From: Ruminococcaceae bacterium UBA1448
Lineage (GTDB): Bacteria > Bacillota > Clostridia > Oscillospirales > Ruminococcaceae
NCBI GenBank assembly: GCA_002329405.1
Contig: DCTE01000077.1
Coordinates: forward strand, 6,831 to 15,266
Direction of reading: 5' to 3'
Length of the DNA stretch: 8,436 nt
Part shown: positions 1 to 5,597 of the stretch, one piece after another
How positions within the stretch are numbered: position 1 is the stretch's first letter
Layout of the letters: every line of letters begins with the position of its first letter
Notes under the pieces: model-generated
Told to the model about the DNA's origin: nothing
The model's input: the letters and a program-made list of their open reading frames with translations, nothing else
Database searches by the model: none
Program-made: the position numbers and the translations under genes

Positions 1-428
1 ACAATCTGCCCATCCAGCTGTATCAACTGATCAGAGACCTGCTGCTGACGGCCAGACACATCCATCGACGGCGCAAGTTCTCCCAGCTGTTCCAAAAGGG
101 CTGTTTGCTGCTGCAATGCGTCCCTCTGGCCGGTCAGGCTGTCCGACTGGACAGCCCGCTGCTGCTGTTCACAGGCATCCGCAAGCTGAACCTGTACCGT
201 ATTCAGCGTTTGCAGCCGGACCGTTTCCTGCCATTGCTGCACCTTACCGGCAACCGCATTCAAAACCAGCAGCGCGACAACGCTGCTCAGCAGCAGGCGG
301 AATACCAGATTGACCCATCTGCTTTCAAGATAGGGTACCCGGAAGGCTAGGCAACCGCCCAAGCGTTCAGGTTTGACGTGTTCCGGCTTGACCAGCTTTT
401 TACGTCCTCTGTTGTGTACACCTGTCAT
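1..428 (-). CDS. Membrane-anchored coiled-coil protein, unknown function (partial, C-terminus beyond left edge)
   Basis: The frame is open for 142 codons from the ATG at 428 to the window edge, so the C-terminus is missing. The start is supported by AAAGGAG nine bases upstream. Residues 1-37 are hydrophilic and basic (NRGRKK near residue 6). Residues 38-60 form one strongly hydrophobic segment (NLVFRLLLSSVVALLVLNAV), which suggests a single-pass protein with its N-terminus in the cytoplasm. Residues 61-118 are very rich in Gln, Leu and Glu with heptad-like spacing and look like an extracytoplasmic coiled coil. A short N-terminal tail, one membrane helix and a coiled coil also occur in FtsB/FtsL-like division proteins and in PilN-type pilus assembly proteins, but I see no motif that decides between them. 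The gene follows aspS on the same strand after 239 bases with three hairpins, so it may be a separate transcription unit. The frame is convincing; the function is unknown. Confidence 0.75.
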   Translation of the reverse strand, partial: MTGVHNRGRKKLVKPEHVKPERLGGCLAFRVPYLESRWVNLVFRLLLSSVVALLVLNAVAGKVQQWQETVRLQTLNTVQVQLADACEQQQRAVQSDSLTGQRDALQQQTALLEQLGELAPSMDVSGRQQQVSDQLIQLDGQI

Positions 429-536
429 ATAAATCCGCTCCTTTTCAACGTTTGCCCACCAAAAACGGGGGCTTTTCAATCTATCCGGGGCTGTCCGACG
501 CAGGCTCTTTCCTTTCGACAAACCCCTTAAACGCAC

Positions 537-580
537 GAAAGCGGCACAAACCGACTTTTCAGTCGATTTATGCCGCTTTC
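537..580 (-). other. Long RNA hairpin in the aspS downstream spacer (19 bp)
   Basis: The arms 537-555 and 562-580 are complementary around a 6-base loop. Read as a minus-strand transcript, all 19 pairs form, two of them as G-U. On the plus strand those two positions would be A-C mismatches, which favours a structure acting in leftward RNA. The stem is bounded by AAA on its 5' side and UUU on its 3' side, but no real U-tract follows. A standard rho-independent terminator is therefore possible but not convincing. It lies between aspS and the coiled-coil gene. Confidence 0.6.
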
Positions 581-598
581 TGCGGTATTCAGTTTATG

Positions 599-638
599 CT
601 GTCGTTTTTTGTCCTGGCATCCGCCCAAAAAACGACAG
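599..638 (-). other. Hairpin with T6/A6 stem downstream of aspS
   Basis: The arms CTGTCGTTTTTTG (599-611) and CAAAAAACGACAG (626-638) are perfectly complementary over 13 bp around a 14-base loop. The structure is symmetric, so the sequence does not show which strand matters. No U-run follows on either side. It is the middle one of three consecutive hairpins after aspS. Confidence 0.55.
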
Positions 639-645
639 ACTCTGC

Positions 646-663
646 GCAGCAGATACCTGCTGC
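646..663 (-). other. Short GC-rich hairpin directly after the aspS stop
   Basis: GCAGCAG (646-652) and CTGCTGC (657-663) form a perfect 7-bp stem with a 4-base loop. It begins five bases past the aspS stop codon in the direction of transcription. A run of six T on the minus strand occurs only about 14 bases further on (605-610 region of the next stem arm has its A-partner first), so it does not match a classical terminator. It may protect or mark the 3' end of the aspS message; this is an inference. Confidence 0.45.
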
Positions 664-667
664 CGTA

Positions 668-2449
668 TTATTTTTCCGGCTGAGTCTCCAGCAGGATGCC
701 GAGTTCCTTGAGCTGTGCTGCGTCAATCGGAGCCGGGCAGCCGCTCATCAGCTCAGAAGCCGACTGGACCTTCGGGAAGGCCGTGACATCCCGCAGGCTC
801 TCTGCGCCGCACAGCAGCATCGTCAGACGGTCCAAACCAATGCCCATACCTCCATGAGGCGGCGCACCATAATGGTACGCATCCACCAGGAATCCAAACT
901 TGGCCTCGATCTCCTCATCGCTGAGGCCGAGCGAACGGAACATATGCTGCTGCAGTTCCGAATCGGTAATTCTCATCGAACCGGAAGAGAGCTCAACACC
1001 GTTAAGTACCAGGTCATAGCACTTTGCACGGACCCGGCCGGGATCGCTGTCCAGATAGGGCAGACACTCGTCCATCGGCATCGTAAAGGGATGGTGCATC
1101 GCCACCCAGTTGCCTTCGTCATCCTTTTCAAAGAACGGGAATTCTACAATCCAGACATATGCCCAGCCTTCAGGAATCATATCCATCCGTTTGGCACAGG
1201 TGGTGCGCAGTGCGCCCAGTACCGGCAGGGTAACGCTGTCCTTATCAGCAACAATCAGTGCGACGTCACCACGTTCACAGCCCAGCCGCTGCAAAATCGC
1301 AGCCAGCTGTTCTTCGCTGAAAAACTTTGCAAACGAGCAGGAAGGCTTTTCATCCACCCAACGGACGAAGGCCAGACCTTTGGCACCGATACCCTTTGCC
1401 TGTTCGGTCAGCTTGTCGATCTCCTTACGGGAATAAACCGAAGCACCACCCTTGACTGTGATGCCGCGAACAGAACCACCGGCTGCAATCGCACCGGTAA
1501 ACACGCCAAATCCACTGTCGGCGACCAGATCGGAGATATTGGTCAGTTCCATACCATAACGGATATCCGGCTTATCAGTACCAAACCGTTCCATCGACTC
1601 CTGATAGGTGAGACGGGGCAGCGGAGTCGGGATATCCACATCCATTACGTTTTTCATCAGGTATTTGACAAACCGTTCGCCCATCGCCAGAATGTCTTCC
1701 ATGTCCACAAACGACATTTCCAGGTCGATCTGGGTAAATTCCGGCTGACGGTCGGCACGCAGATCCTCGTCACGGAAGCAGCGGGCAAACTGAACATACT
1801 TGTCAAAGCCGGAAATCATCAGCAGCTGCTTGTACATCTGCGGCGACTGCGGCAGCGCATAGAAGGCACCCTTATGTACGCGGGAGGGAACGACATAGTC
1901 GCGTGCCCCTTCCGGGGTGGATTTAATCATCATCGGGGTGTCGATCTCGATAAACCCTTCGTCTGCAAAGAACTGATGGGCAACCGACGTAATCTTTGCG
2001 CGCTTGATAATATTCTGCTGCAATTCCCGACGGCGCAGGTCCAGATAACGGTACCGCAGACGCAGCTCCTCATTGGTATCAGTGCTGTCGGTGATATGGA
2101 AGGGCGGGGTCTGGGCACGCGCCAGAATCCGCAGTTCGGTGACATAGATCTCGACATAGCCGGTCGGGATCTCAGGGTTGGGGGCTTCGCGCATCCGCAC
2201 AACGCCTCTTGCCATCAGCACATATTCGCTTCTGGCTTCTTTGGCCTTGGCCATCACCGCACGGTCGGTCGTATCGTCAAATACCAGCTGTACAATGCCG
2301 GTACGGTCGCGCAGGTCGATAAAGACCAGCTCGCCCTTGTCTCTCTGTTTATTGGTAAAACCGCCGACGACAACCTCTTTGCCGGCGTCTGCTGCCGAAA
2401 CCTCACCACAATAGTGGGTGCGTTTCATGCCTGTCATTAAGTCTGCCAC
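668..2449 (-). CDS. aspS: Aspartyl-tRNA synthetase
   Basis: A class II aminoacyl-tRNA synthetase of 593 residues, the usual length for bacterial AspRS, which charges tRNA-Asp with aspartate in the cytoplasm. Order of domains: N-terminal OB-fold anticodon-binding domain (about 11-115), catalytic core, and the bacterial GAD insertion (about 285-425). Motif 1 lies near GFIEIDTP (165-172). Motif 2 contains FRDEDLRADRQPEFTQID (225-242). Motif 3 is GGMGIGLDRLTMLL (533-546). I chose the GTG at 2449 because GAGGAG sits eight bases before it; the ATGs at 2437 and 2428 have no such site. The frame stays open upstream into hisS but that part has no homology to AspRS. The gene follows hisS on the same strand after 67 bases, as in many Firmicutes. 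The residue in the RDxG loop (K38) is neither the Leu of discriminating nor the His of non-discriminating enzymes as I recall them, so tRNA specificity is open. Confidence 0.97.
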   Translation of the reverse strand: MADLMTGMKRTHYCGEVSAADAGKEVVVGGFTNKQRDKGELVFIDLRDRTGIVQLVFDDTTDRAVMAKAKEARSEYVLMARGVVRMREAPNPEIPTGYVEIYVTELRILARAQTPPFHITDSTDTNEELRLRYRYLDLRRRELQQNIIKRAKITSVAHQFFADEGFIEIDTPMMIKSTPEGARDYVVPSRVHKGAFYALPQSPQMYKQLLMISGFDKYVQFARCFRDEDLRADRQPEFTQIDLEMSFVDMEDILAMGERFVKYLMKNVMDVDIPTPLPRLTYQESMERFGTDKPDIRYGMELTNISDLVADSGFGVFTGAIAAGGSVRGITVKGGASVYSRKEIDKLTEQAKGIGAKGLAFVRWVDEKPSCSFAKFFSEEQLAAILQRLGCERGDVALIVADKDSVTLPVLGALRTTCAKRMDMIPEGWAYVWIVEFPFFEKDDEGNWVAMHHPFTMPMDECLPYLDSDPGRVRAKCYDLVLNGVELSSGSMRITDSELQQHMFRSLGLSDEEIEAKFGFLVDAYHYGAPPHGGMGIGLDRLTMLLCGAESLRDVTAFPKVQSASELMSGCPAPIDAAQLKELGILLETQPEK

Positions 2450-2457
2450 TGTAAGGA

Positions 2458-2463
2458 CTCCTC
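2458..2463 (-). promoter_or_regulatory. Ribosome binding site that decides the aspS GTG start
   Basis: The minus strand reads GAGGAG here, eight bases before GTG at 2449. The in-frame ATGs at 2437 and 2428 would be 20 and 29 bases away with no closer purine-rich site. Initiation at GTG is therefore the best reading. Confidence 0.7.
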
Positions 2464-2488
2464 TTTTTCTTTGGAATTTATATTGACT

Positions 2489-2503
2489 CCGGAAAGTTTC
2501 CGG
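2489..2503 (-). other. Intercistronic hairpin between hisS and aspS
   Basis: CCGGAA and TTCCGG pair around a 3-base loop in a compact, GC-capped stem. No U-tract follows (AGTCAATAT comes next), so it is not a typical terminator. It lies 13 bases past the hisS stop codon and 26 bases before the aspS ribosome binding site. It could mark a processing site or protect the 3' end of the hisS part of a shared message; this is inference. Confidence 0.5.
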
Positions 2504-2516
2504 GGGTTCCGCAATT

Positions 2517-3860
2517 TTACAGCTCTGCCGGCGGCATTCCTTCCAATGCTCCGCCAAGAGTATTTTTAAGCGATTCGGCCAGATCGTCGATGCCTGCACT
2601 GTAGAAAAACTGTGCCAGCGTATCGTCGTCCAACGCGATATCGACCGTTTCACCGGTCTGCATGTTTTTCAGTCTGGCCTGGTTTTCAGCCAGCTCATTA
2701 TCGCCCAGAATCATCGAATAACGGGCACCGATCTTGTCCGCATATTTCATCTGTGCCTTTACACTGCGGCCGACGATATCGCATTCAGCCGAGAAGCCTT
2801 CCTCCCGCAGCGAACTGACCAGAGACAGCGCACGGATTGCAGCTTCCTCACCGATCGAACCGATATACAGATCGCAAGGGTCAGGCTCCGGGATTTCAAT
2901 TCCCTGTGCCTTCATGACCATCAGCAGCCGTTCCACACCCATCGCATAACCGATACCAGGCTGATCAGCACCGCCAAGGCTGCCCAGCAGCCCGTCATAA
3001 CGGCCGCCGCCGCAGACAGTGCTCTGTGCCCCCAAATCGCCCGAGACAAATTCAAAGACGGTACGGACATAATAGTCCAGACCACGGACAATCCGCGGAT
3101 TGACGGTATAGGGAATATTCAGCGCATCCAGCCGCTTTTTCAGCCCTTCAAAGTGTGCCCGGCAGTCATCGCACAGGTAATCCAGTACAACCGGCGCATC
3201 CTTGGCGATCTCATGACATTCCGGGTTCTTGCAGTCGAGGATACGCAGCGGATTTTTTTCCAGACGTCCCAGACAGGTTTCACACAGCTGATCCTTTTTG
3301 CTCTCAAAATAGGCGCGCAGTGCCGCATGGTATTCCTTACGGCAGGTCGGACAGCCGATCGAGTTGATCTCAAGAGAAATATTCTGGATATTCAAAAGCC
3401 CGAAAAAGTTGTTGACAAACGCGATGATCTCAGCATCGGCAGAAGGAGAAGCAGAGCCAAACAGTTCCATCCCCAGCTGATGAAATTCCCGCATTCTTCC
3501 CGCCTGCGGTTTTTCCGCACGGAAACAGGACAGCGCATAGGACAGCTTGACCGGCAGCGCACCGTTGATCAGACCGCTTTCGATCACCGCACGGTTGACG
3601 CCGGCGGTTCCTTCGGGGCGAAGTGCAAGCTCACGGCCACCCTGGTCGGTGAAGGTATACATTTCCTTCTGCACGACGTCGGTGGTATCACCCACCGAAC
3701 GGATGAAAAGCCGCTTGTCCTCAAAAGTGGGAATCCGAATCTCTCCAAATCCGTACAGCTTCGCCGTATCCAGAAACAGCCTTTCCACAAACTGCCATTT
3801 ATAACTTTCGCTGGGGAGCACGTCAGCCGTGCCCTTGATTGATTTGATTTCCAAAGCCAT
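2517..3860 (-). CDS. hisS: Histidyl-tRNA synthetase
   Basis: A class II synthetase of 447 residues, slightly longer than the roughly 420-430 typical of bacteria, which charges tRNA-His with histidine. Visible features: LALRPEGTA (78-86), motif 2 with FRAEKPQAGRMREFHQ (113-128), the histidine-specific segment GLDYYVRTVFEF (260-271), and motif 3 GIGYAMGVERLL (302-313). The C-terminal anticodon-binding domain spans about 328-420. The insertion between motifs 2 and 3 (about 165-240) has eight cysteines in pairs: CPTC, CETC, C210/C215 and CDDC. This spacing could bind metal, though I cannot show that it does. The ATG at 3860 has GGAG eight bases upstream. The gene is preceded by a 184-base spacer with a long hairpin and followed by aspS, with which it probably shares a message. 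No T-box sequence was found in its leader. Confidence 0.97.
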   Translation of the reverse strand: MALEIKSIKGTADVLPSESYKWQFVERLFLDTAKLYGFGEIRIPTFEDKRLFIRSVGDTTDVVQKEMYTFTDQGGRELALRPEGTAGVNRAVIESGLINGALPVKLSYALSCFRAEKPQAGRMREFHQLGMELFGSASPSADAEIIAFVNNFFGLLNIQNISLEINSIGCPTCRKEYHAALRAYFESKKDQLCETCLGRLEKNPLRILDCKNPECHEIAKDAPVVLDYLCDDCRAHFEGLKKRLDALNIPYTVNPRIVRGLDYYVRTVFEFVSGDLGAQSTVCGGGRYDGLLGSLGGADQPGIGYAMGVERLLMVMKAQGIEIPEPDPCDLYIGSIGEEAAIRALSLVSSLREEGFSAECDIVGRSVKAQMKYADKIGARYSMILGDNELAENQARLKNMQTGETVDIALDDDTLAQFFYSAGIDDLAESLKNTLGGALEGMPPAEL

Positions 3861-3943
3861 TTGTCTGTCTCCTATTATCCATATTTTTATCCGCGAAATC
3901 TGTCACATTATGGGAATGATGACCAAAAAGTTTTCCTTTAGCA

Positions 3944-4007
3944 AACAAAGCAAGCCTCCCCCCTGTTTCCGACCCTTTTCAGAAACACGGTGCAAGCTTA
4001 CTTTGCC
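3944..4007 (-). other. Long imperfect hairpin in the mgsA-hisS spacer (hisS leader or mgsA terminator)
   Basis: In minus-strand RNA, 3994-4007 pairs with 3944-3957 over 14 bp (four G-U). Then comes a 6x6 internal loop in which three C-G pairs are still possible. The apical stem 3979-3987/3964-3972 has 9 bp (one G-U) and an AAAGGG loop. All pairs share the same axis of symmetry, so this is one 64-base rod. The five G-U pairs would be A-C mismatches on the other strand, which supports a function in leftward RNA. The distal arm ends in GCTTTGTTTGC, only weakly U-rich. It ends 83 bases before the hisS start. Confidence 0.6.
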
Positions 4008-4044
4008 ACCCGAAAACTATTCGAAAACAATTCTGTACAACAGA

Positions 4045-4449
4045 TCAATACCCCTGATTGACGATAATTCTCCAGTCGAGATCTCCTCTTTCCAATCCGT
4101 GGATCAATACCTCAGCGGTCGCCATATTGGTCGCCATCGGGATGTTATGGACATCACACAATCTGAGCAGATTCATCTCTGTCGGTTCCATCGAATTACT
4201 GGTCAGCGGATCACGGAAAAACAACAGCAGGTCAATTTCATTGCAGGCGATCAACGAGGCGATCTGTTGATCTCCGCCCTGTGAGCCGCTGAGAAACCGT
4301 TTAATCGTCAGCCCGGTCGCCTCAGAAATCAACTTACCGGTCGTTCCGGTAGAGCAAAGATTGTGGCGGCTCATTATTCCGCAATAGGCAATACAAAACT
4401 GAACCATCAGTTCCTTTTTGGAGTCATGAGCGATCAGCGCGATGTTCAT
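4045..4449 (-). CDS. mgsA: Methylglyoxal synthase family protein with altered active site
   Basis: The protein has 134 residues. Methylglyoxal synthase converts dihydroxyacetone phosphate to methylglyoxal and phosphate, a bypass of lower glycolysis. Family motifs seen: IALIAHD (3-9), TGTTG (34-38), SGSQGGDQQI (54-63), LLFFRDPL (75-82), LLRLCDVHNIPMATNMATAE (94-113). With a constant offset of 11 to E. coli MgsA, H8, D9, D60 and D80 match His19, Asp20, Asp71 and Asp91. However, M87 and T90 stand where His98 and Asp101 are expected; the usual PHxPD is SMEPT. I checked these codons in the bases. Either the enzyme has changed or lost activity, or the fold now serves as a phospho-ligand sensor, as MGS-like domains do in carbamoyl-phosphate synthetase. 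The start at 4449 is chosen because AAAGGA lies nine bases upstream; the ATG at 4458 directly abuts that site. It lies between minD and hisS with its own spacers on both sides. Confidence 0.88.
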   Translation of the reverse strand: MNIALIAHDSKKELMVQFCIAYCGIMSRHNLCSTGTTGKLISEATGLTIKRFLSGSQGGDQQIASLIACNEIDLLLFFRDPLTSNSMEPTEMNLLRLCDVHNIPMATNMATAEVLIHGLERGDLDWRIIVNQGY

Positions 4450-4458
4450 GGAGATCAT

Positions 4459-4464
4459 TCCTTT
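4459..4464 (-). promoter_or_regulatory. Ribosome binding site that decides the mgsA start
   Basis: The minus strand reads AAAGGA immediately before the in-frame ATG at 4458 (zero spacing) and nine bases before the next ATG at 4449. Only the second spacing is workable, so translation should begin at 4449. Confidence 0.65.
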
Positions 4465-4475
4465 CTATGAATTGT

Positions 4476-4503
4476 GTACCTTCCAGCCTCTGAAAACAGG
4501 TAC
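4476..4503 (-). other. Hairpin in the mgsA 5' leader
   Basis: In minus-strand RNA, GUACC (4503-4499) pairs with GGUAC (4480-4476). After a 3-base bulge, UUUCAG (4495-4490) pairs with CUGGAA (4486-4481; one G-U) around an AGG loop. This gives 11 pairs ending 11 bases before the ribosome binding site. It may stabilise the message or influence its translation; nothing in the sequence identifies a ligand. Confidence 0.45.
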
Positions 4504-4533
4504 CGGATATCTTAAACCACAGGGACAATAACC

Positions 4534-4568
4534 AAAAAATACACCCGAACAAAACAAGATGCCGGGCA
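4534..4568 (-). terminator. Probable intrinsic terminator of minD
   Basis: In leftward RNA, 4562-4568 (UGCCCGG) pairs with 4542-4548 (UCGGGUG) over 7 bp, three of them G-U, around a 13-base loop. It is followed by UAUUUUUU (4541-4534). It starts 31 bases after the minD stop. The stem is weak but position and U-run fit. Confidence 0.5.
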
Positions 4569-4598
4569 GAATTCATACATACATAATATTGTGACCAA

Positions 4599-5339
4599 TC
4601 AACGGATTATCAGCGGCTGATATTCACCATCCAACCGGCTGCATATCGCCCGGCAGATGCGCTGTAACTCACCTTTTTCATCCGGCAGTCTGCCACTGGA
4701 CGAAAAAAGAGTGACCTCCGGATCCTCCGGGATCACACCAATCAGCTGAGAACCGACTCCGTCGATCACCTCATCAAGATTCTGTACGACCCGCCTTCGG
4801 ATAAACTTTCTGTTGACCCGATTAATGATCAGTCGGTGGGATGTAAAGCCACGGGCAGCCAGCTCCCGGACGACCTGGTTTCCATCACGGATACAGACCG
4901 GATCGGGGGTGGATATAATCAATGCAAGATCAGATACCGCACAGGTCGCACGTATTCCGAGTCCTAGTCCCGCCGGCATATCCAGAAAGATCAAATCAAA
5001 GTAAGCACGCAGCCCCTCAACCAGCAGCTGGATATCCTGCAGCAAGACTTGTCCCATCAGCACTGGTGCAACAATTGCATACAGTTCAGGAACATTCGGG
5101 GAAGGCACAATGGCACTGCTGATGTTGCAGCGTCCTTCCAGAAGATCTCCCAGATCATAGACAACATTGTTCAGCCCAAGCATGATATCCATGCCGCGCA
5201 GCCCAACATCCATCTCAATCAGCAGGACTCTTTTTCCGGTCGATGCCGCCGCAATCCCCAGTGAGACAGTCAGTGTTGATTTCCCAACCCCGCCTTTTCC
5301 TGAGGTAATAGCAATGACCTTAGCCCTTCTGGCAGCCAT
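4599..5339 (-). CDS. minD: MinD-family septum-site ATPase
   Basis: The protein has 246 residues, slightly short of the usual 260-270 of MinD. MinD binds ATP and the membrane and recruits the FtsZ inhibitor MinC so that division occurs at midcell. Visible: deviant Walker A SGKGGVGKST (13-22), the MinD-type DVGLRGMDIMLGL (44-56), Walker B LIFLD (116-120) followed by MPAG, RD at 151-152, and LIINRVNRK with LIGVIPEDPEV as in MinD. Differences: PAG is followed by LGLG where MinD usually has IE then a small residue and Gly, and N154 replaces a usual Asp. The C-terminal helix (about ELQRICRAICSRL) could be amphipathic but lacks the usual Lys/Phe-rich membrane-targeting end. The ATG at 5339 has AAGGAG eight bases upstream. 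No minC or minE lies beside it. It has its own promoter and probable terminator. A divergent MinD is most likely; another MinD/ParA-type positioning ATPase is possible. Confidence 0.88.
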   Translation of the reverse strand: MAARRAKVIAITSGKGGVGKSTLTVSLGIAAASTGKRVLLIEMDVGLRGMDIMLGLNNVVYDLGDLLEGRCNISSAIVPSPNVPELYAIVAPVLMGQVLLQDIQLLVEGLRAYFDLIFLDMPAGLGLGIRATCAVSDLALIISTPDPVCIRDGNQVVRELAARGFTSHRLIINRVNRKFIRRRVVQNLDEVIDGVGSQLIGVIPEDPEVTLFSSSGRLPDEKGELQRICRAICSRLDGEYQPLIIR

Positions 5340-5359
5340 CCAGCGTTCTCCTTCCCTGC

Positions 5360-5374
5360 GCCCAGCAGATGGGC
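5360..5374 (-). other. Small hairpin in the minD 5' leader
   Basis: GCCCA and TGGGC form a 5-bp stem around a 5-base loop. Its 3' end is only six bases upstream of the AAGGAG at 5348-5353, close enough to influence ribosome access. It may be chance in this GC-rich stretch. Confidence 0.3.
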
Positions 5375-5405
5375 ATACTCCGACCCAGAATAATTATGTA
5401 AGTAT

Positions 5406-5416
5406 ATATTACCACA
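5406..5416 (-). promoter_or_regulatory. Extended -10 promoter of minD
   Basis: The minus strand reads TGTGG then TAATAT. This fits the Gram-positive extended -10 form TRTG-N-TATAAT with the last six bases at 5411-5406. The hexamer TGGAAG 17 bases upstream matches the -35 consensus at only three positions, as is common for extended -10 promoters. Transcription would start near 5399, giving a leader of about 60 bases before minD. Confidence 0.6.
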
Positions 5417-5597
5417 TTTTTTTCATGACTTCCAGCGCATTCTCACACTTTTTCACAATTCGTAAAAAATAAACTGAATTTTTGGCTATTTTGCCCGGCA
5501 TTTTTTGCAATTTTCCAATAATTTCTCAAAAAATATAATCAATTTGTTGAGATGTTATTCTAAAACTTCAGGAAAAACATCATACGATTTCGTCATT
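5417..5597. other. AT-rich non-coding gap between PBP2 gene and minD
   Basis: This stretch is clearly more AT-rich than its neighbours, with many runs of A and T. I find no credible gene; the only minus-strand reading frame after the PBP2 stop is 13 codons. A weak AT-only stem (TCTCAA at 5524-5529 with TTGAGA at 5547-5552, plus four inner pairs) could be a poor terminator of the mre/PBP2 unit. In related gene orders minC would lie here; no remnant is recognisable. Confidence 0.6.

Noticed and set aside
137..156. Perfect 8-bp inverted repeat GGCTGTCC/GGACAGCC
   Set aside because: It is inside the coding frame of the left partial gene, stands alone, and can be chance in a GC-rich coding stretch.
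489..499. 11-base direct repeat of 137-147 (GGCTGTCCGAC)
   Set aside because: Repeats of this length are expected several times by chance in 8 kb.
452..2440. A 662-codon plus-strand open frame covering almost all of aspS
   Set aside because: It starts at TTG without a ribosome binding site, is antisense to a certain aspS, and its translation shows no domain or motif. Codon bias of the real gene explains the lack of stops.
2450..2653. Upstream extension of the aspS frame into hisS
   Set aside because: The extra residues overlap the hisS C-terminus and are not part of AspRS; GTG at 2449 has a well-placed GAGGAG.
3153..3842. A 229-codon plus-strand open frame antisense to hisS
   Set aside because: It lies fully within hisS, has no recognisable motif, and is explained by the codon structure of hisS.
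3861..4044. T-box riboswitch upstream of hisS (minus strand has GGGTGGCA near 4010)
   Set aside because: The spacer is too short for a T-box with stem I, and the conserved continuation (ACCGCG-type) is absent; AAAGTAAGC follows instead.
5547..5597. Short frame after the PBP2 stop (ATG followed by 12 codons)
   Set aside because: Too short, without ribosome binding site or similarity to MinC.
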